The notes beneath the pieces are model-generated. The model did no database searches, was not told the origin of the DNA, and worked only from the letters and a program-made list of their open reading frames with translations. The position numbers were made by a program, and so were the translations under genes. Positions 1 to 11,389 of a DNA stretch of 64,000 nt are shown here, in pieces (the stretch's first letter is position 1; every line of letters starts with the position of its first letter). The stretch lies in assembly GCF_947623445.1 (NCBI RefSeq), contig NC_135240.1, positions 23,374,001-23,438,000 of the forward strand, in the 5' to 3' direction. This DNA comes from Clavelina lepadiformis. Lineage: Eukaryota; Chordata; Ascidiacea; Aplousobranchia; Clavelinidae.

Positions 1-10
1 TCTATTACAG

Positions 11-888
11 TAAAACCATTAAATGTCACCACTGTCATAACCATAGTCGTAGTCTTCTGTATATTTTTGCTTATAACTATTTGTGTGATTGTTTTGGCCT
101 GCAAAAGACGACAAAGAAGAAGCAGTGATTGTGGTTTTAAGTCAGTATTGATGCTTGTGTTTCAGGCCGAAAAGAGTGATTTATATTTTGATATTTCATC
201 TCGTATTGCAAGCATGCTGAAGAAATATGGAGAACTTGAAGTTTCTTTTAATTTATGGAGTATGTCAAAAATGAAAGATGCATTTCAATGGTTTAATGAC
301 AACAAACATTGTGATCATATTGTATTAGTCTGCACACCTGAAGGCAAAAGGAACTGTGACAGGCTTACACAAGATGCTTTAAAAGATCCATTCATGATTG
401 GCTTGAATCAGTTCAAAAAGGAAATTCAAAGGACAGTGTGGTGGTGGCCAAAACAACACACATTTTCTTGCATTTATTTTGAGGAAAAACCTGACAGCTC
501 CATTCCAAACATTATTAAGCAACACAAAAACAATATAACAATCTATAGGATGAGAGAAGACTATGACAAATTTTTTCATCAACTTACGGGAAGGTACATA
601 GGTGCAGTACCCAAGAAATACATACATAATGTTTTCTCTAAGTTGAAAGTTTGCAGCAATGATAGAAACATTGAACAATTCCATGTCAATCAAGATAACT
701 TAAAAAATATTAATGGAGCAAAAGTTATAAGTGAAAGCACTGTTTATTTTTCCACATCTAGTGATGCTTCAAATTTAACCAACACTTCAGATAGTTCTTC
801 GTGTGAAACTTGTCATACCAATACAACACATTTGGTGTCAGGCGTTACAGCTGTGATAGATGACTTGATTACAGAAATTTCTCAGTAA
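11..888 (+). CDS. IL-17-receptor-like protein, last exon (TM + SEFIR), partial
   Basis: This is the 3'-terminal coding exon of a type I membrane receptor; the rest lies before the window. A splice acceptor (ttacag) ends at base 10 and the frame runs open to a TAA at 886-888. The exon first encodes a hydrophobic membrane span (about 25 residues from VTTVITIVVV), then a basic stop-transfer stretch (CKRRQRR). A cytoplasmic SEFIR domain follows: beta strand VLMLVFQA, the helix region ending LWSMSKMKDAFQWF, and the HIVLVCTPEGKR strand. SEFIR domains are the signalling part of IL-17 receptors and CIKS/Act1 and pair with each other. About 75 Ser/Thr/Asn-rich residues follow the domain, and I see no recognisable TRAF site. 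The assignment rests on TM plus SEFIR. Which IL-17R subtype it resembles cannot be told without the ectodomain. Confidence 0.75.
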
Positions 889-1554
889 AGAGCTTTTGAA
901 CACGTGCATGATTACACACTATGCTTTAATGTTGCGTTTTGCAGTACTACTCTTTTACATGTGCAATATTACAATGTTCTGCAGTGGCTATTGGACCTGT
1001 TAGCAATATATGCCGGCCTTATTTTTACTGTGCTGCATAGGAGCTGTATGATTGTGCTTCAATAAGTGAAAGTAAAATCACTGTGATATACGTTTTTTAC
1101 ATTTGTTTTGAGTCGTATTCTTCGGTATTTGTTTTGTACAATATACTTGTCTTCATTGTTCATTTTCTAGGTGTTTAGCTTGGTGTATTTTTGGTGACAG
1201 TAATACATTTGATCTCCTTTTTCAAACTTAGTTTTAGATATGCATAACTAGATCTGCTTCATGCAAATTTGTGTGTGGAATCTGTTTTCATAGTCTGAAT
1301 GTGAAGTTAAAATGAAAAATTACAACATTTTGCAGACATTCCAAAGAGTTCATCACGTATAAATTTTTATTTGATATCAAATTTGTTCATATATAATGGA
1401 GTGTAAAAATTTGCTATGTTGAACCTTTTGCTTCTTCAAGCATTATATCATGTAAAGTTGTTGTGTGCTGCCCTTTTGTTATGTTTATTTTCAATATACA
1501 CACCTGTCAAAAGTGCTGCTTTTTTAGTTTTTTTAAGACGAGTATAAGTTTGAC

Positions 1555-1560
1555 AATAAA
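1555..1560 (+). terminator. candidate polyadenylation signal AATAAA
   Basis: An AATAAA hexamer lies 667 bases after the stop of the IL-17R-like gene, inside T-rich sequence. A second one at 2572-2577 is an alternative distal site. Neither is proven in use. Confidence 0.35.
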
Positions 1561-4380
1561 AATAATGCATAAAGCTGATTAAATCAAAACAGTGGTTTTT
1601 ACAAGTACTTTTGTTGTGACAGTTGCAAAGTTTATTATACTGTGTTTCACTTTGTGTTTGCTGTACTGACCAATACTTTTTTTGTTGTGGTCAACTTTTG
1701 CTGTGATTGTTTGCAATGCTTAAGGACATTTGCAGTTTTGCCCGTGTGTTATTGTACAAATTCCATGTGAATTTTTTTTGTTAGTTTTTAGTAATGTCTT
1801 AAAAGACTTTTATGCATTTAGACTTTTTCACCATCTGTTTTTACTTGTTGCCTGGCTTTGGTGAGATGGCATTATTTCATGTGATTCAAAATTTTTGTTC
1901 TGGTTTAGTATTTTCTATCTTGTACAGATTTTTCTATCTTCCCTGATCTCATTCCATTTCTTGCAAATTGATTGCATAAATGCATATTTCTTTGTTTGAA
2001 TACAGTGGGAAGTTGAATTTATACCAGTTTCAAAGCTTAATACAGTTACCAATAGTCAGTTTAAGACTTAGGTCTGACTTAGTATGCATATTGTCAATCA
2101 GTTATAGAAGTAAACGAATACAGTGCAATTGTCATAAGTGAAATGATTAATGTTTTATTTTCCATTACATTATTTTGGTCTAGATTGCGTCCCTGAAAAT
2201 CTTTTTCCATATAGTTCATAATTTTTTAACATAATGCTGCCACAAAAACTTAGGACTGTATACTGAAACATTTGTGAATGTGTGCCAACTCTTACAGTAG
2301 CAAGGTTGTGAGATATTTTTTGCATCATTGTCATTTATGTTTATGCCTTGCAGGTAAATTTTTTTTTAGGAAATCGGTCCACATTTCTCGATGCCCAAGG
2401 TTTTATATTATTTTAAAGTTTTACCTGATGTTAATCTGATAAAGCAAGCATGATTTTTCTTAGATTCACAAATCTGTAGTTGTTACATGATATATGGATT
2501 ATTTCTTTTTGTTTGTCTTTAACTGTAAGGCCATAAAACGTAGATCATGGATTTAGTTGTATGGATTTTTTAATAAAAATGAAATGACATACATAGGCAG
2601 AAGCGCAGTAATTGAATATTAATCGTCTCCCAACCATAACTAAGTGAAGGAGGCAGTTAGACAAGTGACAATGGCTAGCCCAACTGCCAAAATCTATGTG
2701 GTTGTTTTGTGGTTGAAACTTCATGGTTTACTTAACCTGTTTTGATAACCCATCAATGGGAAAAGCTAAGTTCAAAAAAGTGTAAGTATTCAGACTTACA
2801 AATTCAGAACAGCCTATAGCGCAACATGAAGTCTGTTGCAGACCAAATGAGAATACCAAGGAAATTGTCGTTTTTTTAATGCTTAATGATTTCGAAGTGG
2901 GGCGCGGGTTTTGTTCGCACCGTCAAGGTGGGGCGCCTCTCCATAAGTTTTAGAACCCCTGTTCTAGTTGAAGATGCGAACCGAATATGTTAAGTGCTAA
3001 AATTTAATTTTGTTTGTTTTGTTTTGTAATTTAATTTGTAATTTTGAGATCACCAGAGGTCAAATCAGAGACGGCCCAATAGCCTAGTGAATTCACGACA
3101 CTATATTCAAAAATCCACTCCGGTATACAATGGATAGGCAAAGCATTGCTATTGTGACGTCATATTGACAGACAATGTGTTCATACCTTATTTTAAAAAC
3201 CGCTAGTGGGCACTAAAGAGTGTCCGCATTTTAGGCCACGAAAATAAGGTAACCCTATCTTAACTCCTCTGTTCGTTCTTACCGTATGTTACCTTACGGT
3301 CTTAAGAGATTGTGTCGTGCAAAACGTTACAAGACCCCTTTAACAAAGTTGCCATTGCAGAGGTTAATATTGATTAGTAATATGACTGGTAATGTTCAAA
3401 ATCTATTACAGCTACATTATGTCGAACGTCATAAACAATGCTCCGATACTAAGGGAAGCTAATCCATTATAAATTTATAATCAAGCAAACTAGTATTTGG
3501 GAACTTGTAAATAAGTTACGTCTACATTCAACATCAACAAACAAAGATAGCAACGCAAAAATTAACTTTTAAACAAATCTAAAATTTTAAGATTTTGCAC
3601 ATCAACATTGAAAAAATCGCCGATTGTTATTAGGGATTAATTAATAGAGAAAGTCTTGTTTTTACGACTAAAAATTGCACCATATTCTCGAGGATAGAGC
3701 ACAAGTCGAAGCTGCACCTAGAAAGATTCCTACCGTAATCTTTGGTTACATACCACTCAAGGCAGTAGGGCGCCATTGTGCATATATATAATTAATCATT
3801 ACCAAGAGCTCTCGAGCCAGTCTCTTTATAAACTCTATAATCTTTATGAGATTTCTATGACCTTTGCCTTGTGCTACTTATCCAGGCAAACTGCTTCTGT
3901 CGTTGAAGAGTCTTTTATACTGCAGGCCTAGCACTATGTGCTAGTAGCCCCGTATGAAAAGAAAGCGTACATGTCCGGTGCACAACGTAGCTATCTGGTG
4001 CACAAAATGGGTCAAAAAAGCTACTTTGTAAGCTAACTAATTCCCAAACAGGGACATCTGGTGCGCATAGCGGTGCACACTTTTTGTTCCCTACTGGTGT
4101 ACACCAGTCCGTGAAAGTTGCGCTGTCCGGTTTTCCCAAAATACTTACATTCCATACTGGCTAGTAGGCCTAGCCTAAAACAAATATCTCTTAGTATACT
4201 AGTATGATCGTACTCGACGTGAAAAGGTTTTTACAGAAAAAAATGCATGTTCGAAGCCACTGTTACTGATTTATTTTTATTTAAAACCTTACTTTAAAAG
4301 CATGATCGGTATAGGCTATATACCAGTATATTAGTAGCCCTATGTTTTTGGTAGTCTAAATTAAACCTCAAGTGCAAAAG

Positions 4381-4534
4381 GCTGCAACTATTTCATCCTA
4401 ATTTTAAAAGCAATTTTTCACAGTTTTTAACATTTCTTGTTAGGCTGCCACTATTTCGCCGGAAACAATAATGCATTTGAGGCTACATTTCACAGTTTTT
4501 TGTTAACATAAATTAAATGTTATAACATAGCCTA
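4381..4534 (+). repeat. dispersed repeat, two adjacent copies (family also at 20152)
   Basis: The stretch from 4444 (gctgccactatttcgccgg, through ttcacagttttttgttaac, to acatagcctag) matches 20152-20255 over about 95 bases with scattered changes. A weaker copy directly precedes it at 4381-4442, sharing gctgcaactatttc and tttttcacagtttt. No terminal repeats or coding capacity are visible, so the class is unknown. Confidence 0.5.
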
Positions 4535-4803
4535 GTAACCTAAGCCCAACCTAAATCTAAACCTAACTCCAATATAACCGTAAATAGGTAAAATCAACTT
4601 TTTGTGACCTACTTTCGATAGTCACCCTCAATAGGATACAAGATCCTAACCAAAAGAACCATAGTTAATATACTTCTGCATTCGGTTCCCTTTCTCCTGA
4701 CCAAAAGCCCAACTTTAACAACGGTGGTTTCACCCTGTAATGGTGAAATAGTTACTTGTTAGTGTATTTTGGTATCAGGAATGCCAGACTGGAAAGTATG
4801 GCA

Positions 4804-4913
4804 GTTTTTGATGAGAAATCATGTGTGCAAAGATGTCTATTTTGGCATGATGACGTGCACCAAAGCCTCGATTCTTTGTTTATTTATTATAAATTGGTGT
4901 TCAAACAACCAGC
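4804..4913 (+). repeat. dispersed repeat (family also at 55061-55466)
   Basis: The segment contains gatgagaaatcatgtgtgca, then a gcatgatgacgtgca-like core, then cctcgattctttgtttattt and attataaattg. The same ordered blocks recur at 55061-55160 and 55384-55466, and an inverted piece at 55285-55319. The open frame that crosses it (4756-5058) is a by-product of the repeat, not a gene. Confidence 0.5.
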
Positions 4914-5135
4914 TTTCTCTATATTTATTGTGAATCAGCAAAAAGATCAAAAATTTGATATGCGCTTTGAAGAATCTTGTGTGTGCAACTACCATGCTCT
5001 CCACCATGGCTACATACTGTTTGTCGAAAAAATTATTACAAGTCTGAGAAACAATTAAGTGACAATTCGAAGCAGATTATCTTTAACTCCAAAATTTATT
5101 CAGAAATTATTGAGTTTTAAATAAGTCTGAACATC

Positions 5136-7772
5136 ATGAGTAGCTTATTAAAAGTTTCCAGAGTGCAATATGTTGTTGATAATGAATCAGATTCTATGGA
5201 ATCATTGTCAAGATTGTACTTTTGCATTTACTGCCTTGCATTAAAATCTGCTAATGACCTACAGAATGAGGTAAGTTATGTTCTGAAGTAAAAAATTTGC
5301 CTAACAAGTCATAACATACGTAAGTCTTCAAAACCTTTTAGTTTTGAATCTAAAGTGGTCTATTTCATACTCAATCCAGCAGGGAGCAACTTTGGATTTT
5401 TGAAAAAGAAATATCTCCTTAAGACATTTCTTTTTTTAAATGCTAATTACGTTTTTCTACAGATTGATTCTCATTTTTGTCCACAAACATTAGATGGTCT
5501 ACCTCCTGCAGACGCTGCTATTAAAAAGAACAAGTGGGAGAAATTTCTTGCATTTATATTTGTTGAATGCAAATTGCCTATCAACGCTGTTTTGCTCCAG
5601 TAAGTGGTTAACTGTGCATATGTAGGTCTTCAACTTCTTGGCAATGTCCAGCTTGTAGCCATACCTTGTCCACAAGGGCTTCGAACTCTATTATTCCATC
5701 AGCTGAGGACCCAAGTAAATCTATTTCAAAGAAAACTTACTATCAAGCCTGTAATTTCTGTCGTTGGACGACTCGTGGTATTGGCATGCCTGATAAGGAT
5801 GTTGGTATGTCTCCCAATTTATTTACATATTATTGTAATGTATATAAAGCTTTTTTGCTATTTGTACTAGATATACTTTTCTATTCTCTTGTAAATTTTT
5901 ATGCCTTGTTTTAATCATATTAAATGTGGTATAAAGACTGATAGTGAAATACTAAATGGTGTTTTATTCTTTCTAGTCAGTGCAGCTTGGTCTGAAAAAA
6001 ACAATCCCGAACAACTCCGGGTATGTTGGAAAGCATTTGTTTTTGCTAATTCTGTTTGCAAGTTTTTGCGGATCTTTTCAATGTTTTGCTTGTTTTCTGT
6101 ACAGATACGACAGTTAATGGATTATTACCGGTACTTAGCCCAGAAGGAAACTGCTGAGCAGGCCCAAAGAAAATCATCGAAAAAACGCGGATATTTCTCA
6201 ACTGCGATGCAGGCAAGGATTTAAGATATAATTAGTGATTAATTAATAAGTTGCTGAATTTTCTATGCACCTAACCTGAAAGTAATCAATATCTCAATTT
6301 AATTAAAGCTTCAGCAAAGATATGGTGGCCCTCGCACCCCACAGTCCAGTAAAAAACATCCAGCTGTGTCAACTCCTTTGTCTTCTAGTCTTGCTGCATT
6401 GAGATTGAAAGGAAGCTTTAAGGAAGTAACTCTTGAACCTGCTCAAACATGTGGAATAGATGAAGTGGAGAAATTACCTGATGAAATCTACACCAAGAAA
6501 GTTGACTTCACACAAAGTCAGTTTCCAGTTTATACATTGTAATGAGCAATAGAGAATGTTCCGAAACCTGAATTGCTAGTACATTACCAAAGTGATGAAC
6601 CAGCAGCATATTTCAAAAGTGCATTTTTATTGACTTGTGCGTTTAGTTGCATCAATTCAACAAAGACTTTATCAGCCAAGCCGACAGATAGAACAAGTTG
6701 AAGATTTCTGGCCTCGAAAATCAACAATGTTTGTGAAGCGTTCTTTGCGTTGTAAGGTAACATTAACAACTAACTAAATAACTTACACAGTTTCGCGAAG
6801 GTGCTAAGCATTAATACACATTTTATATCAGAAATGTGACCACAACATCATCAAGCCAGAATACAACTCTTCTTCTATTAAGTTCAAGATACAACTTGTA
6901 GCTGTGTGAGTATTTTTTGAGCTTTGTCTAATCGTCGTATGTTTAAATAGATACTCGTGCTAGTGAACACTCATTATTCTCGTCGCTTCGTATGTAGAGT
7001 TTAGTAAACTTAACAATATATTTAATTAACAATGGAAAGCATTAAATACAATGGAAAGCATTAAATACATGTTGATTGTGCATTGCTAGGCATCATATAC
7101 CTGAGGTCAGGATCCATAAGGAAGGACCAATAATCGCTGGCAGCAAAAACAAGATTTCTCTCTCACTTATCAACCCAACGGAGCATGATATTCACATTTC
7201 ATTTCTCCCAAATACAGAAGAAAACAACACAAAGAAATCCAATGCAACTGTGAGTCTCATTTAAATTTTCTTATTTCTTTGGAAAGCGTATTGAGAGTAG
7301 TTGTTTGGTGTGAAATGCAGATTTGCATTTTTTGGAAGCCTATATTGCATGATCATTTATTTCAGACTGAACTACCTTCGTCTGAAATTGTTGTTTTAAA
7401 ATATGATGAGGCAGCGGAATATATATCCACTCCAACTAGCGGAAAACCTGAAATGTTTGATGATCCAAGGTAAGATTATCAATTTTATTTTCCACGTAGT
7501 AGAAAAATTAACAAAAATTGATATGATCTTTCGTTTGCAGCCTAATCATATATCGTCGGGCAAATAAAATAGGATTTTATCTGCAATGTGTTCCTAACGC
7601 TGACCTTGCACCTGGAGATGACGTATGGATCACCTTTCGTTTCCGGCACGAGCATTATGGGAATGCGTCGGTCGTCAAGCTCCTTAAAGGAGACGACGCA
7701 GCAAGCGAACCGGCACCGACATGGTTGACCCAGACTGTGTTTGTCAACATCGGGAAAGTGGCCGACAAGTAA
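5136..7772 (+). CDS. DCTN4: dynactin subunit 4 (p62)
   Basis: This is the p62 subunit of the dynactin pointed-end complex, which helps dynein bind cargo. Eleven exons: 5136-5270, 5463-5533, 5626-5804, 5977-6020, 6105-6212, 6309-6516, 6647-6756, 6832-6905, 7090-7249, 7366-7469, 7541-7772, giving about 474 residues (human about 460). The translation follows the family throughout: start [14 protein letters not shown], then [97 protein letters not shown], and a C-terminal beta-rich part ending KVADK. Two oddities: intron 5 starts with GC, not GT (6213), and several N-terminal zinc-ligand cysteines of the vertebrate protein are missing. Exon 6 could also begin six bases later at 6315, in frame. 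The family call is secure; exon edges are hand-modelled. Confidence 0.93.
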
Positions 7773-8845
7773 TAGGTGTAAAAATTGATTTGAGGCGAAA
7801 AAAATGGTTCCTGTAACTGGTTTTGTGCGCCCTCGTTATTGAAGAAGAGTTGTGTTGAATTTCGTTATGTCTTGAGTAACATGAACGCATGATTGTAGTA
7901 TTTCACTTCGGGTAGCACTCCGAGTACAAGCTTGTAAGTTTTGAACGCATTACGTTACGTAATTTTTACGAGTTAAGTATGGTTCTTTCTGATAATGTTC
8001 ACTGTAGTCGAACGCTTGTTACATATTTCATAGTTCGCTTCTTGCATAATCATTTTACATGCGCATTTCATCTTTTGCCTCGCCTTGGTGTTCAGTGCCG
8101 TTAATAGCCGGGTAATAAAAACGCATGCTTGTGAGCACTGAATTTAGTTCTTTTTCTATGTAGGATTTTCGCGCAGTTAGGTCTGTTCGATTAATTAATT
8201 ATGTTTGATAAGCTCCACGTGTCACAGATAAGTTAGGAAAACGTAAATCGAACCAAAAAGATATATGATTATTACTTTGAAAAACTAACCAAGCACCAAA
8301 AATCTTAACATTTTTATTTACACGGGTTTACTGATTCGGTGCTCAATATATATTTCATACTATGGGTTCCAGATCGACTCAACACATAGACGATTAATCT
8401 CAACTAACGTCTGTGGATTGGAAAGTTCTGGGATTAGCCGTCCGCTGGTTAAATTGTCCCGGGTTGAATCGTTCGTGGGTTGAATTAACCGTTCACCCAT
8501 AATATGACCACATCGTAGCTATGTATGAAGTTAGTTACGTATGTGTCGGTTTATCGCATAACCACTTTAATTTAATTACCTGAGACAATAATTGACGGCA
8601 TTGAGCGCAAGTGCCCAATCCATCGGTGAATATCAGGTTTTCGTGATCATGGCTAAGAAATCGTGTTTCCACGGGAAATCAAATACACATTTTGGCGAAG
8701 AAAAAGTTTGCGGTCAGCAATCGATTTCTTAAACTTAATTACGCTCAACAAATCAATCATCGTCATTAAGTTACCTATTGTGCTGAAAGAAAAAGACATG
8801 CATTGTGACCTGCACCGCTGATGTGGCGCAAGTGAAGATTTCAAT
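7773..8845. other. 3' flank of DCTN4 and short intergenic spacer
   Basis: No coding region is seen. An AATAAA at 8114-8119 is a plausible DCTN4 polyadenylation signal, 342 bases after the stop. The rest is unremarkable AT-rich sequence up to the start of the C19orf12 homologue. Confidence 0.5.
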
Positions 8846-9409
8846 ATGGGCTTTAGTGTAAATGACATCATTCAGATAGTCTGCGATCTAGCAACGGTAG
8901 AAAACTTTAAAGTAACTTTGACTAAGGACGAATCAAAAAGTTCTGTAGTTGGTGGGTTTGCAACGGGAGCTATTGGAGCGGCACTTGGTCAGTTTTATCG
9001 TATCTTGAACTAACTGATAAACCAAAGCTTAGGCTAGTAAGCTGCACTTCTAAAAATTCATCATCCTAACATGTTAAAAGTGAAAAGGGTTATTGTATAT
9101 TAGGCCTAGTTGTGTGTGCGAGCGAAATCTATATCAATATTGCTTTTCTGTGCAGGCCAAACATTGGGTCCCACCTTGGGAACGGTCAGTTCCTCCAAAG
9201 TGGTACCTCTGTCTACAATCATACTGGAATTACCTAAAGAAAAGAAAGAAGATTTAGCTGATCGAGTTACAAAAATTTGGTCCAAGCATGAATTTGCCGA
9301 TGCTGTTGTGATGCTTGCACTGGTTCATGAAAATGCCCCCATGCGAAAAGATCTAATTAAAGTTGTGAAATTATTTCTCGGCGACAACGGGTATTCCGTA
9401 GGAAAATGA
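8846..9409 (+). CDS. C19orf12: C19orf12-family membrane protein
   Basis: Two exons, 8846-8987 and 9156-9409, join in frame (phase 1) to give 131 residues, close to the 140-150 of the vertebrate protein. The start is the first ATG of MGFSVNDIIQIVCDLA. The middle is a glycine-rich hydrophobic stretch (VVGGFATGAIGAALGQTLGP) typical of the family's glycine-zipper membrane hairpin. The C-terminal half matches best, around PLSTIILELPKEKKEDLADR and EFADAVVMLALVHEN. Human C19orf12 sits at mitochondria and ER contacts and is mutated in MPAN neurodegeneration; its biochemical function is unsettled. Intron 1 (8988-9155) sits inside the glycine-rich segment. The gene follows DCTN4 on the same strand with a gap of about 1.1 kb, so no operon is implied. 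Confidence 0.85.
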
Positions 9410-11389
9410 TAAACACTGGGTGTTTTGTCAAAGTTAAAGTGTTATTCTTTATTAGCGTTTGTAAATGTTTTTACTCGTTATTCGTCTATGTTCAATGATA
9501 ACTTTAATTCGTAATACTAGACCTATATTCTGTAGTGGTCTTCGAAAATCCAAACTGAAAATTTTTTTTCCTTGATCTTAACCCATAAAAATCAATCTCG
9601 AATGTTTTATGGATCAAGGTTCAATCGATACAAGAAACAGAAACTGGTAGATTACTGTTTATACAATCTCCGTACTTCCTGAATAGGGGAGAATGTGTGG
9701 TAAAGGGCCGAGATGAGGCACAGGACTCCTTGCTACTTTTTCAGAAGATAAATCAGATAAGTGGTAGACTAACTAAGAGTTCGGCTTGAGTGATACGACC
9801 TAGAATTCGAACTGTGTGCCTAATTGATCAATATTAGTCTATTTAAGAAGATATTAACCGATCACAAATTTGAGTAAAACCTATGCATAAACCTGAACTT
9901 AACATGGCGTTTAGAGAAAATGCCTATTGGACCAAGGTGTAAAACGGCTATAAGGTAGCCTAATATTACACTAAATCTATCGAAAGTGGATATAGGTCAG
10001 GGGTGTCCAACCCGTGGCCCGCGCGGTATTTGTCGAAATGACTTAGGTATTATCAACGGAATCGCCTACGTAATTTATGGCGAACTTACATTCTGAGAAA
10101 TTGGCATTAATTGTTTGTTTACTAGTTTCTGACAGCCATATGGAAAACTCGCTTCGCATTGCTACATCGTCCATCTCACCGAATATTGCCAAACTTGTTA
10201 GAGAAAAACAGTGCTGAACTTCACATTGAAATGTCGACGTGTAGTAAAAACTTTGTTGAATTTACTATATCTTGGTATGTTTATTGTTCTTATAATTGTA
10301 AAAGAGGATAATACGTATTTCTAAGATTAGAATTTTGGTGTTAGGGTTTTAATTAGAAATTAGCAGTAAACACTCAAGTGGCTCGCGCAATCATTCGTAA
10401 ATCACATGTGGCCCTTTGGCCAAAAAGGTTGGACACCCCTGATATAGATAGATATCTTCTCGTAATAGAAGATATTTCGGCAAAGCTTTAGAACTTATGA
10501 CCAGGGGAGTTGTGGGCCTTATCCCACTTTCCAATTTTGGTAACTTTCAACAGACTACAGGGTATACATGGCCTTTTTTTCATGTGACCAAGAAATTTAC
10601 ATATTAATTGTTAACTTTGCCAAGACTAAACAGTTCTTGGTCAATAAAACATAAGAATAGGAAAACTTTATTATTATTTACAAAATGCCTACGGTCTGAC
10701 TGTCAGATTAGGTCCCGAATGAATCTACAATGAAGACTCTACACTGTCCAACCGGAACAGCTGGTGAAGACAAAAAGGCAACCGAGCAAAATTTTCTTGT
10801 AACGGTTTAGTTGGCGTTGTTGTCAGTATATATTACAGCATTGTATTACAGGTTAATAAACTCGCAGTAATTAAGCAATAAAAATGAAATACGCAAGAAA
10901 GAAACAAAACAAAGACATAATAAAGTTTCGATTCCAAGTCATGCGGGTTGTATTATACAAAAAGAAATTGAAAAGCTTCGAATCCCCCTTTCGCATAGAA
11001 GTCTACTTTCCATTAAAAAAAATTGCTCCAAAAAGTACATCCAGTAAGACAAAAGCGACAGATTTAACGGAAACATATTTACTTGATAAATTGTTTTGCT
11101 TAAGCATAAAATAGTCATACGGTTTAGTTCGGTCATGATAATTCATCGCAGACCAAATGAGACGTGATTAATTAAAGTTAATCTGGCATCACATTCAGGA
11201 ATGTTTAAAGCCCATAGATAGCCCATAATAGATCAAGCGCCAGTGAATAATAAAGTTCGAAGATCCAAAGCTCATCAAAACAAAAGCCTATCCAAACAAA
11301 CACTGATTCCTGGGGTCACAACAATAGTTAGGTTAAACCTTATTTATTCATTTTGGTTAAAAGTCATATTTTGTTCCGTAATGTTTTGT
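9410..11389. other. convergent intergenic region between C19orf12 and TES
   Basis: This holds the 3' flanks of two genes that point toward each other. A hAT-type element occupies 9998-10441. AATAAA occurs at about 10642 and 10878 on the plus strand. Short open frames at 10884-11136 lack any recognisable domain and are probably chance. Confidence 0.5.
9998..10441. mobile_element. hAT-type non-autonomous DNA transposon (MITE), 444 bp
   Basis: Terminal inverted repeats are caggggtgtccaacc at the left and ggttggacacccctg at the right, perfect over 15 bases. The flanking 8 bases are atataggt (9990-9997) and atatagat (10442-10449), an 8-bp target duplication with one mismatch, as hAT transposases make. 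There is no transposase frame inside. The subterminal part has ggcccgcg and gtggccc, as in the shorter relative at 43838-44034. Confidence 0.88.

Larger units (their letters stand above)
889..5135. other. 3' UTR of IL-17R-like gene and intergenic spacer
   Basis: No coding exon is seen. The first 1.7 kb is T-rich and is probably 3' UTR; AATAAA signals lie at 1555-1560 and 2572-2577, and the second may be the distal polyadenylation site. Around 2890-2962 a GC-richer stretch ends in gaacccctg, which resembles one end of a hAT-type element, but I found no partner end. The 3930-4140 stretch repeats gtgcac words and has a short minus-strand open frame (3915-4139) with no recognisable domain. Dispersed repeats occupy 4381-4534 and 4804-4913. 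Confidence 0.5.

Noticed and set aside
2890-2962. Possible hAT-type element ending in gaacccctg
   Set aside because: Only one end is visible; no matching inverted end or 8-bp duplication was found.
3915-4139. Minus-strand frame with repeated CAPD-like words
   Set aside because: The repetition reflects gtgcac words in the DNA; no start context, homologue or domain supports a gene.
4756-5058. 100-codon open frame before DCTN4
   Set aside because: It runs through the dispersed repeat at 4804-4913, has no recognisable domain, and similar frames are not conserved in the other copies.
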